From the NCBI GenBank assembly GCA_002282555.1, contig NCJR01000007.1:1-23935 (forward strand): a DNA stretch of 23,935 bases, in the 5' to 3' direction. The stretch's first letter is position 1, and every line of letters starts with the position of its first letter. Below the pieces are notes generated by a model. The model had not been told where the DNA came from. It was given only the letters and a program-made list of their open reading frames with translations, and did no database searches. This document shows, one piece after another, positions 14,225 through 22,465 of the stretch. The position numbers were made by a program, and so were the translations under genes. Source of the stretch: Rhodobacterales bacterium 34-62-10 (GTDB taxonomy: Bacteria; Pseudomonadota; Alphaproteobacteria; Rhodobacterales; Rhodobacteraceae).

Positions 14225-15463
14225 TCACCACTTGCTCAAATCGGGAACATCGACGCCGGTCGCCGCGATGGTGATCTTCCCGTCCTTAACCGTGCCCACG
14301 TTCACCTTGAGTCCTTTCAGAGGAAAGGGGGCTTCTGGGGTGAAAGTGAGACTCGGAAGGAAGCCATGGGTTTCCTCCGAGGTGATCGGCTTGGCAAAGA
14401 GCGCCTCGCGCACCAGCTCGCCCGTCAGACCTTCGGCACCGTTCTCCTCGATCGCGTGCTCGATCACGGCCACGGTATAGAGGGCCTGGGAAATCCCCAT
14501 GGCCGTCACGACATTCCAGGGCGCCTTGAGCCCGTAATCCGAAACTAGGGTCTGGTAGAACTGCCGCGCTTCTGTGTCCTCATCGGCCGCGATCACCATG
14601 CCGTAGGCCTCAAAGTCGCCTTCAAGCTGCGCCAGCCCGCCAAGCGCTTTGCCCGAGGCAGGCAGCCCGTTATGCGAGCTCATCATGATCGGGATGTCGG
14701 CCCCGTTGGCCTGCAACCCGCGTTTCGCGGCGACCACGATCGAGGTGTTGGTCTGGATGATCACCGCTTCGGCCCCCGACCGCGCGACGCGACGCATTTG
14801 CGCGGTCAGGTCGGTCGGCTGCACGTCGGTATAGATGACCTCAACCAAATCGGCGGCCTCGGGATGCTCTTCGGCATAGACTTCGAGCCCCTTTCCCATA
14901 TCGACATAGGCAGGGGATGCCTCGGAGGACAGGACCGCGAATTTTATGGGTTCGTCGCCGCCACGCTGTTCGCGCATCCAAGCCAGAAAGCCTGCGGCTT
15001 CATGCGAATAGGTCGGGCGCGGATTAAATATCCAGGAATCGGGCTGCCAGGCAAAGCCATAGGCGGCCGTGGCCATGAACATCGGGATCTTGTCTTCGGG
15101 TAAGCGTTCGGACAGGGCCGCCACGTCCGGCCCGCCAAGGCCGACCACGGCGATCGGCGCCAGCTCCGACTTGATTCCGGGCCACAGGCTGGCGACCTGT
15201 GCGGCATCATATCGGGTCTCGTAGTTCTTGTAGTTCAGCTTGACGCCGAGTTCCTTGCCGCTGGTCGCGTTCCACCAGTCGAAAACGACCTCCCGGCTTG
15301 AGGCCAAGATCGGCATGATGTCGGCATAGGGGCCAGAAAAGTCCGACAGAAGCGCAAGGTTATATGTGGTCTCCGCCTGTGCCTTCATTGGTAGCGCCGT
15401 GGCGAGCGCCAGCGTTCCGGCGGCCAGCAGCCCCCCAAGGCCCGATTTGCTGAGGTATGTCAT
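14225..15463 (-). CDS. Periplasmic substrate-binding protein of a HAAT-type ABC transporter
   Basis: About 412 aa with a signal peptide: a basic start, hydrophobic LGGLLAAGTLALATALP, and AQA-ET as likely signal peptidase I site. The mature part begins YNLALLSDFSGPYADIMP, the first-strand motif of Leu/Ile/Val-type type-1 periplasmic binding proteins, and VIYTDVQPTDLTAQMRRVARSGAEA is another typical block. It would bind the extracellular substrate and deliver it to LivHM. Two ATGs compete: 15463 lies 9 nt from the GGAGG core and 15469 only 3 nt, so 15463 is preferred. A stem-loop follows the gene, as is common after highly expressed binding-protein genes. The substrate cannot be read from sequence; neighbours suggest an organic acid. 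Confidence 0.9.
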   Translation of the reverse strand: MTYLSKSGLGGLLAAGTLALATALPMKAQAETTYNLALLSDFSGPYADIMPILASSREVVFDWWNATSGKELGVKLNYKNYETRYDAAQVASLWPGIKSELAPIAVVGLGGPDVAALSERLPEDKIPMFMATAAYGFAWQPDSWIFNPRPTYSHEAAGFLAWMREQRGGDEPIKFAVLSSEASPAYVDMGKGLEVYAEEHPEAADLVEVIYTDVQPTDLTAQMRRVARSGAEAVIIQTNTSIVVAAKRGLQANGADIPIMMSSHNGLPASGKALGGLAQLEGDFEAYGMVIAADEDTEARQFYQTLVSDYGLKAPWNVVTAMGISQALYTVAVIEHAIEENGAEGLTGELVREALFAKPITSEETHGFLPSLTFTPEAPFPLKGLKVNVGTVKDGKITIAATGVDVPDLSKW

Positions 15464-15499
15464 TTTCATTCTCCTCCCAGGTTATAGACCGCCCCGAAA

Positions 15500-16552
15500 T
15501 CAATAGGGGAACGGCCAGATACGATAAGACGATTTCAGGATATTCCAGCGGTGCATCACCCCCTTGGGTTCAAGGATCATGAACAAGGCAATCACGCCAC
15601 CAAGAATGACGTTCATGCCCGCGAACACGATATCGCCTCCCAGAAACGAGGCGGAATCGGCGATATTCGGGCCGACTGTGGCAATAACTTCCTGGATGGT
15701 GCGAATGACGAAGACACCGACCAGCGCCCCGACGATCGACCCCATTCCACCGACGATGATCATCGCCACGAAAAAGATGGAATGGAACAGGGTGAATTGA
15801 TCGACCCCGACAAAGCGGATCATGTAGGCCCAGAGTGCCCCGCCGACGCCAGCATAGAAGGCGCCGATCAGAAAGGCATTCGCCTTGGTAGCCGCTACAT
15901 TGATCCCCATGATGCCTGCGGCCACGTCATCGTCCCTGACCGCGATGAAGGCGCGACCGAAGCGCGACCGGATGATCCCGAACGCGCCTGCGATCATGAT
16001 CGCGGCAACCGCAAGGTTCATGTAGAATTGCTGGGTCTCGGTGACGAAGCGCAGCCCGAATATCTCTGCTGCCGGCACGGTGACTCCATTTGAGCCACCT
16101 AGCCAGGAGGATGGCAGGTTCAGGACTGCAAAATGAAAGATGAACTGTGCCGCGAGAGTCGTCAGCGCCAGATAGAACCCCTTGATCCGAGTCGCCGTCA
16201 AACCGAAGAGAAAGCCGAACAGCGCAGCCGCGAACCCGGCCAACGGTATGGTCAACAGGAACGTGAGACCGGTCTTGGAGGCCAGTATCGAAGCGGTATA
16301 GGCGCCCACCCCCATGAATGCGGCCTGGCCCAGATTGATCTGGCCCGCATAGCCGGTGCAAATCTGGAGTCCGACGGCGATCACGGCGCTGATCAGCATC
16401 ATGTTCAGCACGGCGATGATACGCCCGCTCACAAGATAGGGCATCGCCAGCATAACCACGAGGAACAGCGCCAGGCAAACCGCCTGCCAGCGCGTGCGCA
16501 CGAGACGTCTGTCGGCGCGATAGCTTGTGGGAAAAATGCCGGAAGGATCCAT
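15500..16552 (-). CDS. livM: ABC transporter permease, LivM-like
   Basis: 350-aa polytopic inner-membrane protein with about 8-9 hydrophobic segments after a basic cytoplasmic N-terminus. It contains the LivM hallmark YAGQINLGQAAFMGVGAYTA and a cytoplasmic loop FGRAFIAVRDDDVAAGIMGI that contacts the ATPases. With LivH it forms the translocation channel. ATG 16552 lies 3 nt after the livH stop, without a strong ribosome site of its own, so translational coupling is likely. The C-terminal end (ILEPKGVMHRWN) is normal for the family. Confidence 0.93.
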   Translation of the reverse strand: MDPSGIFPTSYRADRRLVRTRWQAVCLALFLVVMLAMPYLVSGRIIAVLNMMLISAVIAVGLQICTGYAGQINLGQAAFMGVGAYTASILASKTGLTFLLTIPLAGFAAALFGFLFGLTATRIKGFYLALTTLAAQFIFHFAVLNLPSSWLGGSNGVTVPAAEIFGLRFVTETQQFYMNLAVAAIMIAGAFGIIRSRFGRAFIAVRDDDVAAGIMGINVAATKANAFLIGAFYAGVGGALWAYMIRFVGVDQFTLFHSIFFVAMIIVGGMGSIVGALVGVFVIRTIQEVIATVGPNIADSASFLGGDIVFAGMNVILGGVIALFMILEPKGVMHRWNILKSSYRIWPFPY

Positions 16553-16555
16553 GAA

Positions 16556-17440
16556 TTAAACCCGCTCGATTGTGCGCCAGCCGAACAGACCCGTGGGCCG
16601 GATCAGCAGAATGGCAAGCATGATGATATAGGGCACGACACTGCCGAGCGAGCCGCCGATGATCGGATCGAGGTAGTTGGTGGTCAGGCTCTGGATTACA
16701 CCGATGATGATTCCCGCCAGGACAAGTCCGCCGATCGACTCCAACCCGGCGAACAATGCAACCGGCAGTGCCGCAAAACCGATATCCGAGGCCAGAAAGG
16801 TCAGCGACTTGCCGCTGAGGAAGATCATCGCTCCTATCGTGGACAGGATTGCGCCGAGAATCCAGGCAAAGGCAATAGAGCCTTTCACCGAAATCCCCAT
16901 CGAAGCAGCGACGACGTGATCTTCGGCCACTGCCGTCATCCGCAGGCCTGAACGGGTCCAGTTGAAGAACCAGGACAGGCCAACGGCGGCAACGATGGTG
17001 ATGATCCCCCCGATAAGCAAGTTCATCGGAATCAGCATATCGCCGAGTAAGAGCGGCTTCAGCGGAAAGATGATCGGGAATGGCCGGACGGAAGCCCCAA
17101 ACAGCAGCAGGACGACGCCACGCAGCAGGATCAGCAGGCCGACAGTCACCATCACCATCGAGAACACCGATTCACCGATCAGCTTGGTGAGGAAAATCCG
17201 TTCGATCAGATAGCCGACAAGACCCGCAAGAACCAAGGATAGCGGGATCGACAGCCACAGGCTCAGGCCGAGCTGCATGGTTGTGAACCAGACGATGAAA
17301 CCGCCGATGATCACCAGTTCGCCCTGCGCGAAATTGAACACCTTGCTAGCGCGGTAGATCACGACGAACCCCATGGCCACCAGCGCGTAAAGCAGGCCGA
17401 TCAAGGCCCCGGTGATGATGTCATTGATGAAATAGACCAT
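16556..17440 (-). CDS. livH: ABC transporter permease, LivH-like
   Basis: 294-aa polytopic membrane protein with the LivH start IITGALIGLLYALVAMGFVV and the signature RASKVFNFAQGELVIIGG. The coupling loop AVAEDHVVAASMGISVKG precedes the second half, and the protein ends LLIRPTGLFGWRTIERV, the usual LivH terminus. A strong AAGGGAGGT lies upstream of ATG 17440, giving this gene its own ribosome site. It follows the acyl-CoA synthetase gene by 15 nt and forms the channel with LivM. Confidence 0.93.
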   Translation of the reverse strand: MVYFINDIITGALIGLLYALVAMGFVVIYRASKVFNFAQGELVIIGGFIVWFTTMQLGLSLWLSIPLSLVLAGLVGYLIERIFLTKLIGESVFSMVMVTVGLLILLRGVVLLLFGASVRPFPIIFPLKPLLLGDMLIPMNLLIGGIITIVAAVGLSWFFNWTRSGLRMTAVAEDHVVAASMGISVKGSIAFAWILGAILSTIGAMIFLSGKSLTFLASDIGFAALPVALFAGLESIGGLVLAGIIIGVIQSLTTNYLDPIIGGSLGSVVPYIIMLAILLIRPTGLFGWRTIERV

Positions 17441-17455
17441 TTTTGCCGACCTCCC

Positions 17456-19453
17456 TTAAATTTGCGACCGCCGCCCGGCAGCCTTCGATCCGCTCTCGAC
17501 ATCCGATACACGCACCTCGGCCCTGAGCACGCCCTGGCGGCCATCCTGATAAGTAACGGCAATCTCAAGGTCGATCTTGTCGGCACCGCTGTAAATAGCC
17601 TCGACGAGCGTGGCATACCGATCTTCCAGGAATGCGCGCCGGAGTTTCCGGCTGCGGGTCAGCTCGCCTTCGTCCGGGTCCAGTTCCTTGGGGAAATTCG
17701 CGAACCGCACGACCCGAGAACCTTCGGGCAGCAAGGCGTTGATGCGCGAAACCTCGCCTTTGATAAGGTCCAGAACCTCGGCTTTTTGCGACAGGTCGGT
17801 ATAGGTCGAGAAGCTGATATTGTTCTCTTCGGCCCAGCGGCTGAGGACCTCCATGTCGATATTGATCAGCGCTCCGACAAAATCCCGGGTTTCGTCGCCC
17901 AGCGTCATAAGATCCTTGATGTAGGGGCTGTAGCGCAGCCGTGTTTCGATAAACTGCGGCGGATAACTGTGGCCGTTCGCTAGGCGGCGCATGTCCTTGA
18001 CGCGGTCGTAGAATACCAGCTCTCCGTCATCGGTCATCGAAACCGCATCGCCGGTGGCATACCAACCGTCTTCGGTCAGCACCTCGGCGGTCTCGTCCGG
18101 TTTGCCATAATATCCGCCAAAGCCCGAGCCGCCGCGGACCTGCAACTCACTTTGCGGCGTTATGCGGTATTCCAACGGATCGCCATAAGCGGTATTGCTT
18201 TGCATCCAGCTGCCGCTTGTTTCCAGCTGATAACTTTCGCTGACATGCGCGGTCAGAAGGCCGATTTCGGTCGCGCCATAGACGTTGCGCAGCTTGACCC
18301 CCATGGCGTGGAACATGCGAAAGACTTCGGGGGCCATCAGAGCACCGCCGCTCATCGCATTTTTTGCCTTGCCAAGGCCCAAATTGTCGCGCAGGTGATG
18401 CAGCACCAGCGCCTCGGCAAAGGGAAGTCGCAGGCGCGAGGCGAGGCTGGGACTGCGCCCTTCCAAGCGTTCGACATAAACGTCACGGCCGACTTTCATA
18501 CCCCAATTGTACATCAAGTTGCGGAACTTGCCCGCGCCCAACATCCGGGCCTGCACGATCGACGCAAGGTTTTCCCACTGGCGCGGACTGAACACCAGCG
18601 CGTCAACCGCCAGTTCGCGGATGTTGGTCAGCACATCTTCGGGGCCTTCGGGAAAATTGACGACCATGGGCGCGATCAAACCGATCGACAGGCCGAAAAT
18701 CTGTTCCGTGACCCAGGCAGGCGAAATGTACGTCAAGTATTCGGTGCCTGGCGCGATTTCGATTGCCCCCATCACACGTGAGCAGTTGTCGAACAGGTAA
18801 CGATAGCTGATGACAACGCCCTTCGGTTTTCCCGTGGTCCCGGAGGTATAGGACAGCAAGGCGGTATCGTCCGCCCGTCCGCGTTTGACGTGTTCTTCAA
18901 ATCTGGCAGGCTCCTTGGCGTGAATCTGACGTCCTGCCGCGCTAAGGCTTTCAAATGAATGCAAAAGGGGATGATCATAGCTCCAAAGACCAGAATCATC
19001 CCAGTAAACGATCGCCAAGGCACCCGAGTACTTGCCCGCGATCTCGATGCATTTATCGACCTGCTCCTGATCCTGCGCCAGAAAAATCCGCGTTTGCGAG
19101 TCTTCGGCCAGATACAGGATCTCTTCGGCGTTCTGATCCGGATAGACGGACAGGACTTTGCCGCCCAATGACTGAACGGCGTATTCAGCCCAGAAATGTT
19201 CGGGTTCGTTTTCCCCGATCAACATGACGGATTCGCCCGCCGACAGGCCCAGGTTCTCCAACCCGAGAGCCAGGGCACGAACTCTGTCAATCACATCGGC
19301 CCAGGTGAATTCCCGCCAGATGCCCAGGCGCTTGTGGCGTTCGGCGAGGTTGTTCGGCATGGACGTTGCACGCGCGAGCAAAACCTGCGGCAGGGTTTCG
19401 CTGTGTGTCACTGCCGGGTCTGAAAAGACCATTGCTGTTCGTTGTTTTGTCAT
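17456..19453 (-). CDS. Long-chain-type acyl-CoA synthetase (AMP-forming), encoded inside the transporter operon
   Basis: 665-aa ANL enzyme of the long-chain fatty-acyl-CoA ligase type. P-loop LLSYTSGTTGKPKGVV (199-214) is canonical. VYGATEIGLL is the substrate/adenylate motif. GWYATGDAVSMTDDGELVFY contains the conserved Asp, and DRVKDMRRLANGHSYPPQFIE covers the hinge and C-terminal domain. It activates a carboxylic acid with ATP and CoA. It starts 4 nt after the livG stop and ends 15 nt before livH, so it is an integral part of the transport operon. Immediate CoA activation would trap imported substrate. The C-terminus carries a roughly 40-residue extension (EIAVTYQDGRQGVLRAEVRV) beyond the usual end. 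Substrate unknown. Confidence 0.93.
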   Translation of the reverse strand: MTKQRTAMVFSDPAVTHSETLPQVLLARATSMPNNLAERHKRLGIWREFTWADVIDRVRALALGLENLGLSAGESVMLIGENEPEHFWAEYAVQSLGGKVLSVYPDQNAEEILYLAEDSQTRIFLAQDQEQVDKCIEIAGKYSGALAIVYWDDSGLWSYDHPLLHSFESLSAAGRQIHAKEPARFEEHVKRGRADDTALLSYTSGTTGKPKGVVISYRYLFDNCSRVMGAIEIAPGTEYLTYISPAWVTEQIFGLSIGLIAPMVVNFPEGPEDVLTNIRELAVDALVFSPRQWENLASIVQARMLGAGKFRNLMYNWGMKVGRDVYVERLEGRSPSLASRLRLPFAEALVLHHLRDNLGLGKAKNAMSGGALMAPEVFRMFHAMGVKLRNVYGATEIGLLTAHVSESYQLETSGSWMQSNTAYGDPLEYRITPQSELQVRGGSGFGGYYGKPDETAEVLTEDGWYATGDAVSMTDDGELVFYDRVKDMRRLANGHSYPPQFIETRLRYSPYIKDLMTLGDETRDFVGALINIDMEVLSRWAEENNISFSTYTDLSQKAEVLDLIKGEVSRINALLPEGSRVVRFANFPKELDPDEGELTRSRKLRRAFLEDRYATLVEAIYSGADKIDLEIAVTYQDGRQGVLRAEVRVSDVESGSKAAGRRSQI

Positions 19454-19457
19454 CCCG

Positions 19458-20237
19458 CTAACCCAGATATGCCTTGATCACAGCCGGGTTCTTCTGGATT
19501 TCTTCGGGCGTGCCTTCGGCGATGACTCGCCCGAAGTCCAGCACCACGATCCGGTCAGCAAGGTCCATAACAACGCCCATGTCGTGCTCGACCAGAACCA
19601 CTGGAATCTTGCGCGCCTCGCGCACATCGAGAATGAAGCGCGCGAGGTCTTCTTTCTCTTCCGAGTTCATGCCAGCCATCGGTTCATCCATCAGCAGGAT
19701 GGATGGTTCCTGCGCCAATGCGCGGCCCAGATCGACACGTTTGCGCAGCCCGTAGCCCAATGTGCCCACTGGCCGGTTGCGGATTGCTTCGATCTCCAGA
19801 AAGTCAATAATCTCTTCGGCGGCTTCGCGATGCTCTGATTCCTCCCGCATCACGAGCCCAAACTGGAAAAAGGCCTGGATCACATTCGATTTCATCAGCA
19901 TGTGACGACCGATCATGATGTTTTCCACCACGGTCTGCCCGGCAAAGAGATGGGTGCCCTGAAACGTACGCGCCAGTCCGCGCCGGGCGATCTGGTCTAC
20001 ACGCAGGCCGGTAACGTCCTGCCCGGACAACTCGACACGGCCCTTCTGCGGACGATAGAAACCCGCAGTAACGTTCAGAAGTGATGTTTTTCCGGCACCG
20101 TTCGGACCGATGATCGCAAGCAATTCATCGTCGTTCACGGTAATGCTCACATCGTTGAGCGCCGTCACACCGCCAAATTTCAAAGTTGCACTGCGCACAG
20201 CAAGCGGCGATGTGACGATCCCCCCATTCGTGGTCAT
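19458..20237 (-). CDS. livG: ABC transporter ATP-binding protein, LivG-like
   Basis: 259-aa ATPase with Walker A GPNGAGKT (44-51) and Walker B ILLMDEP (180-186), plus the LivG blocks GLARTFQGTHLFAGQTVVEN and VEHDMGVVMDLADRIVVLDFG. The signature is unusual: TLGYGLRKRVDLGRAL replaces the usual LSYGQQRRLEIARAL, losing the Gln. Partner LivF has a normal MSGGEQQ, so one of the two composite ATP sites may be weakened. ATG 20237 overlaps the stop of a 30-codon leader ORF by ATGA, and its own ribosome site is poor. First large gene of the operon. Confidence 0.92.
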   Translation of the reverse strand: MTTNGGIVTSPLAVRSATLKFGGVTALNDVSITVNDDELLAIIGPNGAGKTSLLNVTAGFYRPQKGRVELSGQDVTGLRVDQIARRGLARTFQGTHLFAGQTVVENIMIGRHMLMKSNVIQAFFQFGLVMREESEHREAAEEIIDFLEIEAIRNRPVGTLGYGLRKRVDLGRALAQEPSILLMDEPMAGMNSEEKEDLARFILDVREARKIPVVLVEHDMGVVMDLADRIVVLDFGRVIAEGTPEEIQKNPAVIKAYLG

Positions 20238-20326
20238 GACTCAGCCCGTGCCTTTTGCCGACAGCCCATGGAACGGCACATAACCTGACCGAACGGTGAT
20301 CCGCAAGTGACGAGGTTTCCTCGCAT
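20234..20326 (-). CDS. Candidate 30-aa leader peptide / small protein coupled to livG
   Basis: ATG 20326 has an excellent ribosome site (GGGAGGAG, 4-5 nt of A's before the ATG). The frame encodes 30 residues, starting MRGNLVTCGSPFGQ and ending RQKARAES, with Cys at 8, 17 and 22. It stops at TGA 20234-20236, overlapping the livG ATG as ATGA. This is too short for routine ORF calling and resembles nothing I know. Options are a translated leader that couples or regulates livG translation, a functional small protein, or a decayed start region of an older livG. Strong initiation plus exact ATGA coupling argues that ribosomes load here. Confidence 0.5.
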   Translation of the reverse strand: MRGNLVTCGSPFGQVMCRSMGCRQKARAES

Positions 20327-20391
20327 TTTTCTCCTCCCACCTCTTATTTCAGAGGGCTGCTTGCCGGAGGTGCCAAGCCGCTTTCTGATAC

Positions 20392-20405
20392 CTAACATAT
20401 GTTAG
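20392..20405. promoter_or_regulatory. Palindromic operator CTAACA-TA-TGTTAG
   Basis: Perfect 14-bp palindrome, 66 nt upstream of the leader ORF of the liv operon. Arms and spacing equal the inner part of the palindrome at 702-719; only the two central bases differ. Strong candidate for the same repressor. Confidence 0.65.
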
Positions 20406-20421
20406 AAAGTTAAATCAACAA
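20394..20421 (-). promoter_or_regulatory. Tentative promoter of the liv/acyl-CoA synthetase operon
   Basis: On the minus strand TTGTTG (20421-20416) is followed after 16 nt by TATGTT (20399-20394). The -10 falls inside the operator, matching the arrangement at 677-719. The hexamers are weak matches, so exact placement is uncertain. Confidence 0.3.
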
Positions 20422-20447
20422 TTGAATCCGCCGCCAAGCAGAACCGC

Positions 20448-21287
20448 TCAGACAGTCGCGTATTCTGCGGTAAAGCTTCGAAGACCGGTTTGATCCTGGC
20501 ACCAGACGGTTCCGGAGTTTTCGGCCCCTTCACTATGCAACTGCAATTCGCAGGGCAGGGTCAGCGGTGCCAGTCCCCGGAAAGAAAACCGGTGGGGCGA
20601 CGACTTCAAGGCTTCCGCCGCCAGATTCAGAAGAAGCGTCGCCTGCAATGGGCCATGCACAACAAGCCCGGCATAGGCTTCGGTTTCGGTGGCGTAGACG
20701 TGGTCATAGTGGATGCGATGGGCATTGAACGTCAGCGCCGAATAGCGAAACAGCAGCACCGGATCCGGTGCAAGGCTCGATCTGAGCGTAGTGGGGTCAA
20801 CCGCGGCAGGTGCGTTCTTGACCGGGCGGGGCACAGAAATCTCACGATAGACAATCGATTGCTTCTCCCGAATACAAAGCCGGCCGCCGCTCGAATACTC
20901 GTGTTCTACGGTCACAAAGACCAACGTTCCGCTGCGGCCCTGCTTGGCTGTTATATCCCCGATCACCGAGCGGCGGGTGACGGCTTCGCCGATCGTCAGC
21001 GGCGTGAAATGTGTAACATCGCCGCCGGCCCACATGCGGGCGGGCAGCGGGACAGGGGGCAGAAATCCACCCCTTGCGGCATGGCCATCGTCTGACAGGG
21101 CGGCAGCTGGCACGGTATCAAGGGCAATACACCAATGAACCCCCAGCGGGACATCACCTGCTCCGCCCCAAAGATGCGGACCGAACGCGGCACGGAATTT
21201 GTCGATCAGACCGTGCGTCAGGACGTCTTCTTTGGTTTCAGTGCGTCCTAGCCAGGGTGCCAGCGCGTCAAGGTCGATCTCATTCAT
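20448..21287 (-). CDS. HTD2/MaoC-type hydroxyacyl-thioester dehydratase (FAS1-like dehydratase family)
   Basis: 279-aa double hot-dog protein of the hydroxyacyl-thioester dehydratase type 2 / mesaconyl-CoA hydratase-like family. LPARMWAGGDVTHFTPL lies in the inactive N-terminal repeat. The C-terminal repeat carries LFRYSALTFNAHRIHYDHVY (179-198) and GLVVHGPLQATLLLNLA, the active half. It hydrates an enoyl-CoA or dehydrates a 3-hydroxyacyl-CoA. ATG 21287 is chosen because similarity begins at MNEIDLDALAPWL and longer frames overlap the upstream dehydrogenase gene antiparallel to its coding frame. It is 11 nt behind that gene and is the last of its operon; the liv operator and promoter follow. 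No clear terminator seen. Confidence 0.85.
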   Translation of the reverse strand: MNEIDLDALAPWLGRTETKEDVLTHGLIDKFRAAFGPHLWGGAGDVPLGVHWCIALDTVPAAALSDDGHAARGGFLPPVPLPARMWAGGDVTHFTPLTIGEAVTRRSVIGDITAKQGRSGTLVFVTVEHEYSSGGRLCIREKQSIVYREISVPRPVKNAPAAVDPTTLRSSLAPDPVLLFRYSALTFNAHRIHYDHVYATETEAYAGLVVHGPLQATLLLNLAAEALKSSPHRFSFRGLAPLTLPCELQLHSEGAENSGTVWCQDQTGLRSFTAEYATV

Positions 21288-21298
21288 GGTCCCTGGCC

Positions 21299-22462
21299 TC
21301 AGAACGACCGCGGCATACCCAGGATATGCTCGCCGACATAGGACAGGATGAGGTTGGTCGAGATCGGGGCCACCTGATACAGTCGGGCCTCGCGGAACTT
21401 GCGCTCGACATCGTATTCGCGCGCAAAGCCGAAGCCGCCATGAGTCTGGATGCAGGCATTGGCCGCTTCCCAGCTGGCATCGGCGGCCAGTAGTTTTGCC
21501 ATGTTCGCCTGTGCCCCGCAATCCTGCCCGCCGTCAAAGCGTCTTGCGGCCTCGAAGCGCATCAGGTTGGCGGCCTCGACGTTCACATAGGCCTTGGCGA
21601 TAGGAAACTGCACGCCCTGATTCTGACCGATCGGGCGATCGAAGACAATACGCTCGCCGGCATAGGCGCGGGCCTTGTCCACAAACCAGTATCCGTCCCC
21701 GATACATTCCCCGGCGATCAGCGTGCGCTCGGCGTTGAGCCCGTCAAGAATGTGGTAAAATCCGCGGCCTTCGGTTCCGATCAGGTTCTCGGCGGGAATC
21801 TCCAGGTTGTCGAAGAACACTTCATTGGTTTCGTGGCCCGGCATGTTGGCGATGGGGCGCACCTCCATGCCATTGCCGATGGCCTCTTTCAGATCAACCA
21901 TGAAGATCGACAGGCCCTGGGACTTCTTCTTGACATCTTTCAACGGTGTGGTGCGGGCCAGCAGGATCATCAGGTCCGAATGTTGAATGCGGCTGATCCA
22001 GACCTTCTGGCCGTTGATCACATAGCGGTCGCCCTTCCTGACCGCTGTAGTCTTGAGCTTGGTGGTGTCGGTCCCGGTCGTCGGCTCGGTCACGGCCATG
22101 GACTGCAGGCGCAGCGCGCCGCTGGCGATGGCGGGTAGGTATTTCTGCTTCTGCTCGTCCGAGCCGTGCCGCAGAAGCGTGCCCATGTTATACATCTGCC
22201 CATGGCAGTGGCCCGCGTTGCCACCGCAGCGGTTCACCTCTTCCATGATGATCGAGGCTTCGGTCAGACCCAGGCCCGATCCGCCGTATTCCTCGGGGAT
22301 CATCGCGGCGAGCCAGCCCTCGCGGGTCAGCGCATCGACAAATTCCTCGGGGTAGGTTTCGTTCTCGCCGAACTTTCGATGATATTGCGGCGGGAACTGT
22401 GCACAAAGCGCGCGCAGGGCATCGCGCAGGTCGCCATGGGTGTCGGGGGCTGATGTCTGCAT
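21299..22462 (-). CDS. Acyl-CoA dehydrogenase
   Basis: 387-aa acyl-CoA dehydrogenase. Blocks: GWLAAMIPEEYGGSGLGL, QSMAVTEPTTGTDTTKLKTT, INGQKVWISRIQHSD, RIVFDRPIGQNQGVQFPIA and IQTHGGFGFAREYDVERKF. The C-terminal EGTxEIQ base motif is replaced by YQVAPISTNLILSYV. Instead Glu245 in LDGLNAERTLIAG aligns with the alternative base position used by isovaleryl-CoA dehydrogenase (Glu254), so activity on 3-methyl or branched short acyl-CoAs is plausible. It starts 3 nt after the citryl-CoA lyase-like gene. A C-terminal fragment of the same subfamily is stranded at 6725-6868. Confidence 0.9.
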   Translation of the reverse strand: MQTSAPDTHGDLRDALRALCAQFPPQYHRKFGENETYPEEFVDALTREGWLAAMIPEEYGGSGLGLTEASIIMEEVNRCGGNAGHCHGQMYNMGTLLRHGSDEQKQKYLPAIASGALRLQSMAVTEPTTGTDTTKLKTTAVRKGDRYVINGQKVWISRIQHSDLMILLARTTPLKDVKKKSQGLSIFMVDLKEAIGNGMEVRPIANMPGHETNEVFFDNLEIPAENLIGTEGRGFYHILDGLNAERTLIAGECIGDGYWFVDKARAYAGERIVFDRPIGQNQGVQFPIAKAYVNVEAANLMRFEAARRFDGGQDCGAQANMAKLLAADASWEAANACIQTHGGFGFAREYDVERKFREARLYQVAPISTNLILSYVGEHILGMPRSF

Positions 22463-22465
22463 CGT

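Noticed and set aside
20125..20340. 71-codon minus-strand frame starting with GTG before livG
   Set aside because: No ribosome site before the GTG, and it overlaps livG out of frame by over 100 nt. The 30-codon frame starting at 20326 uses the strong site instead.
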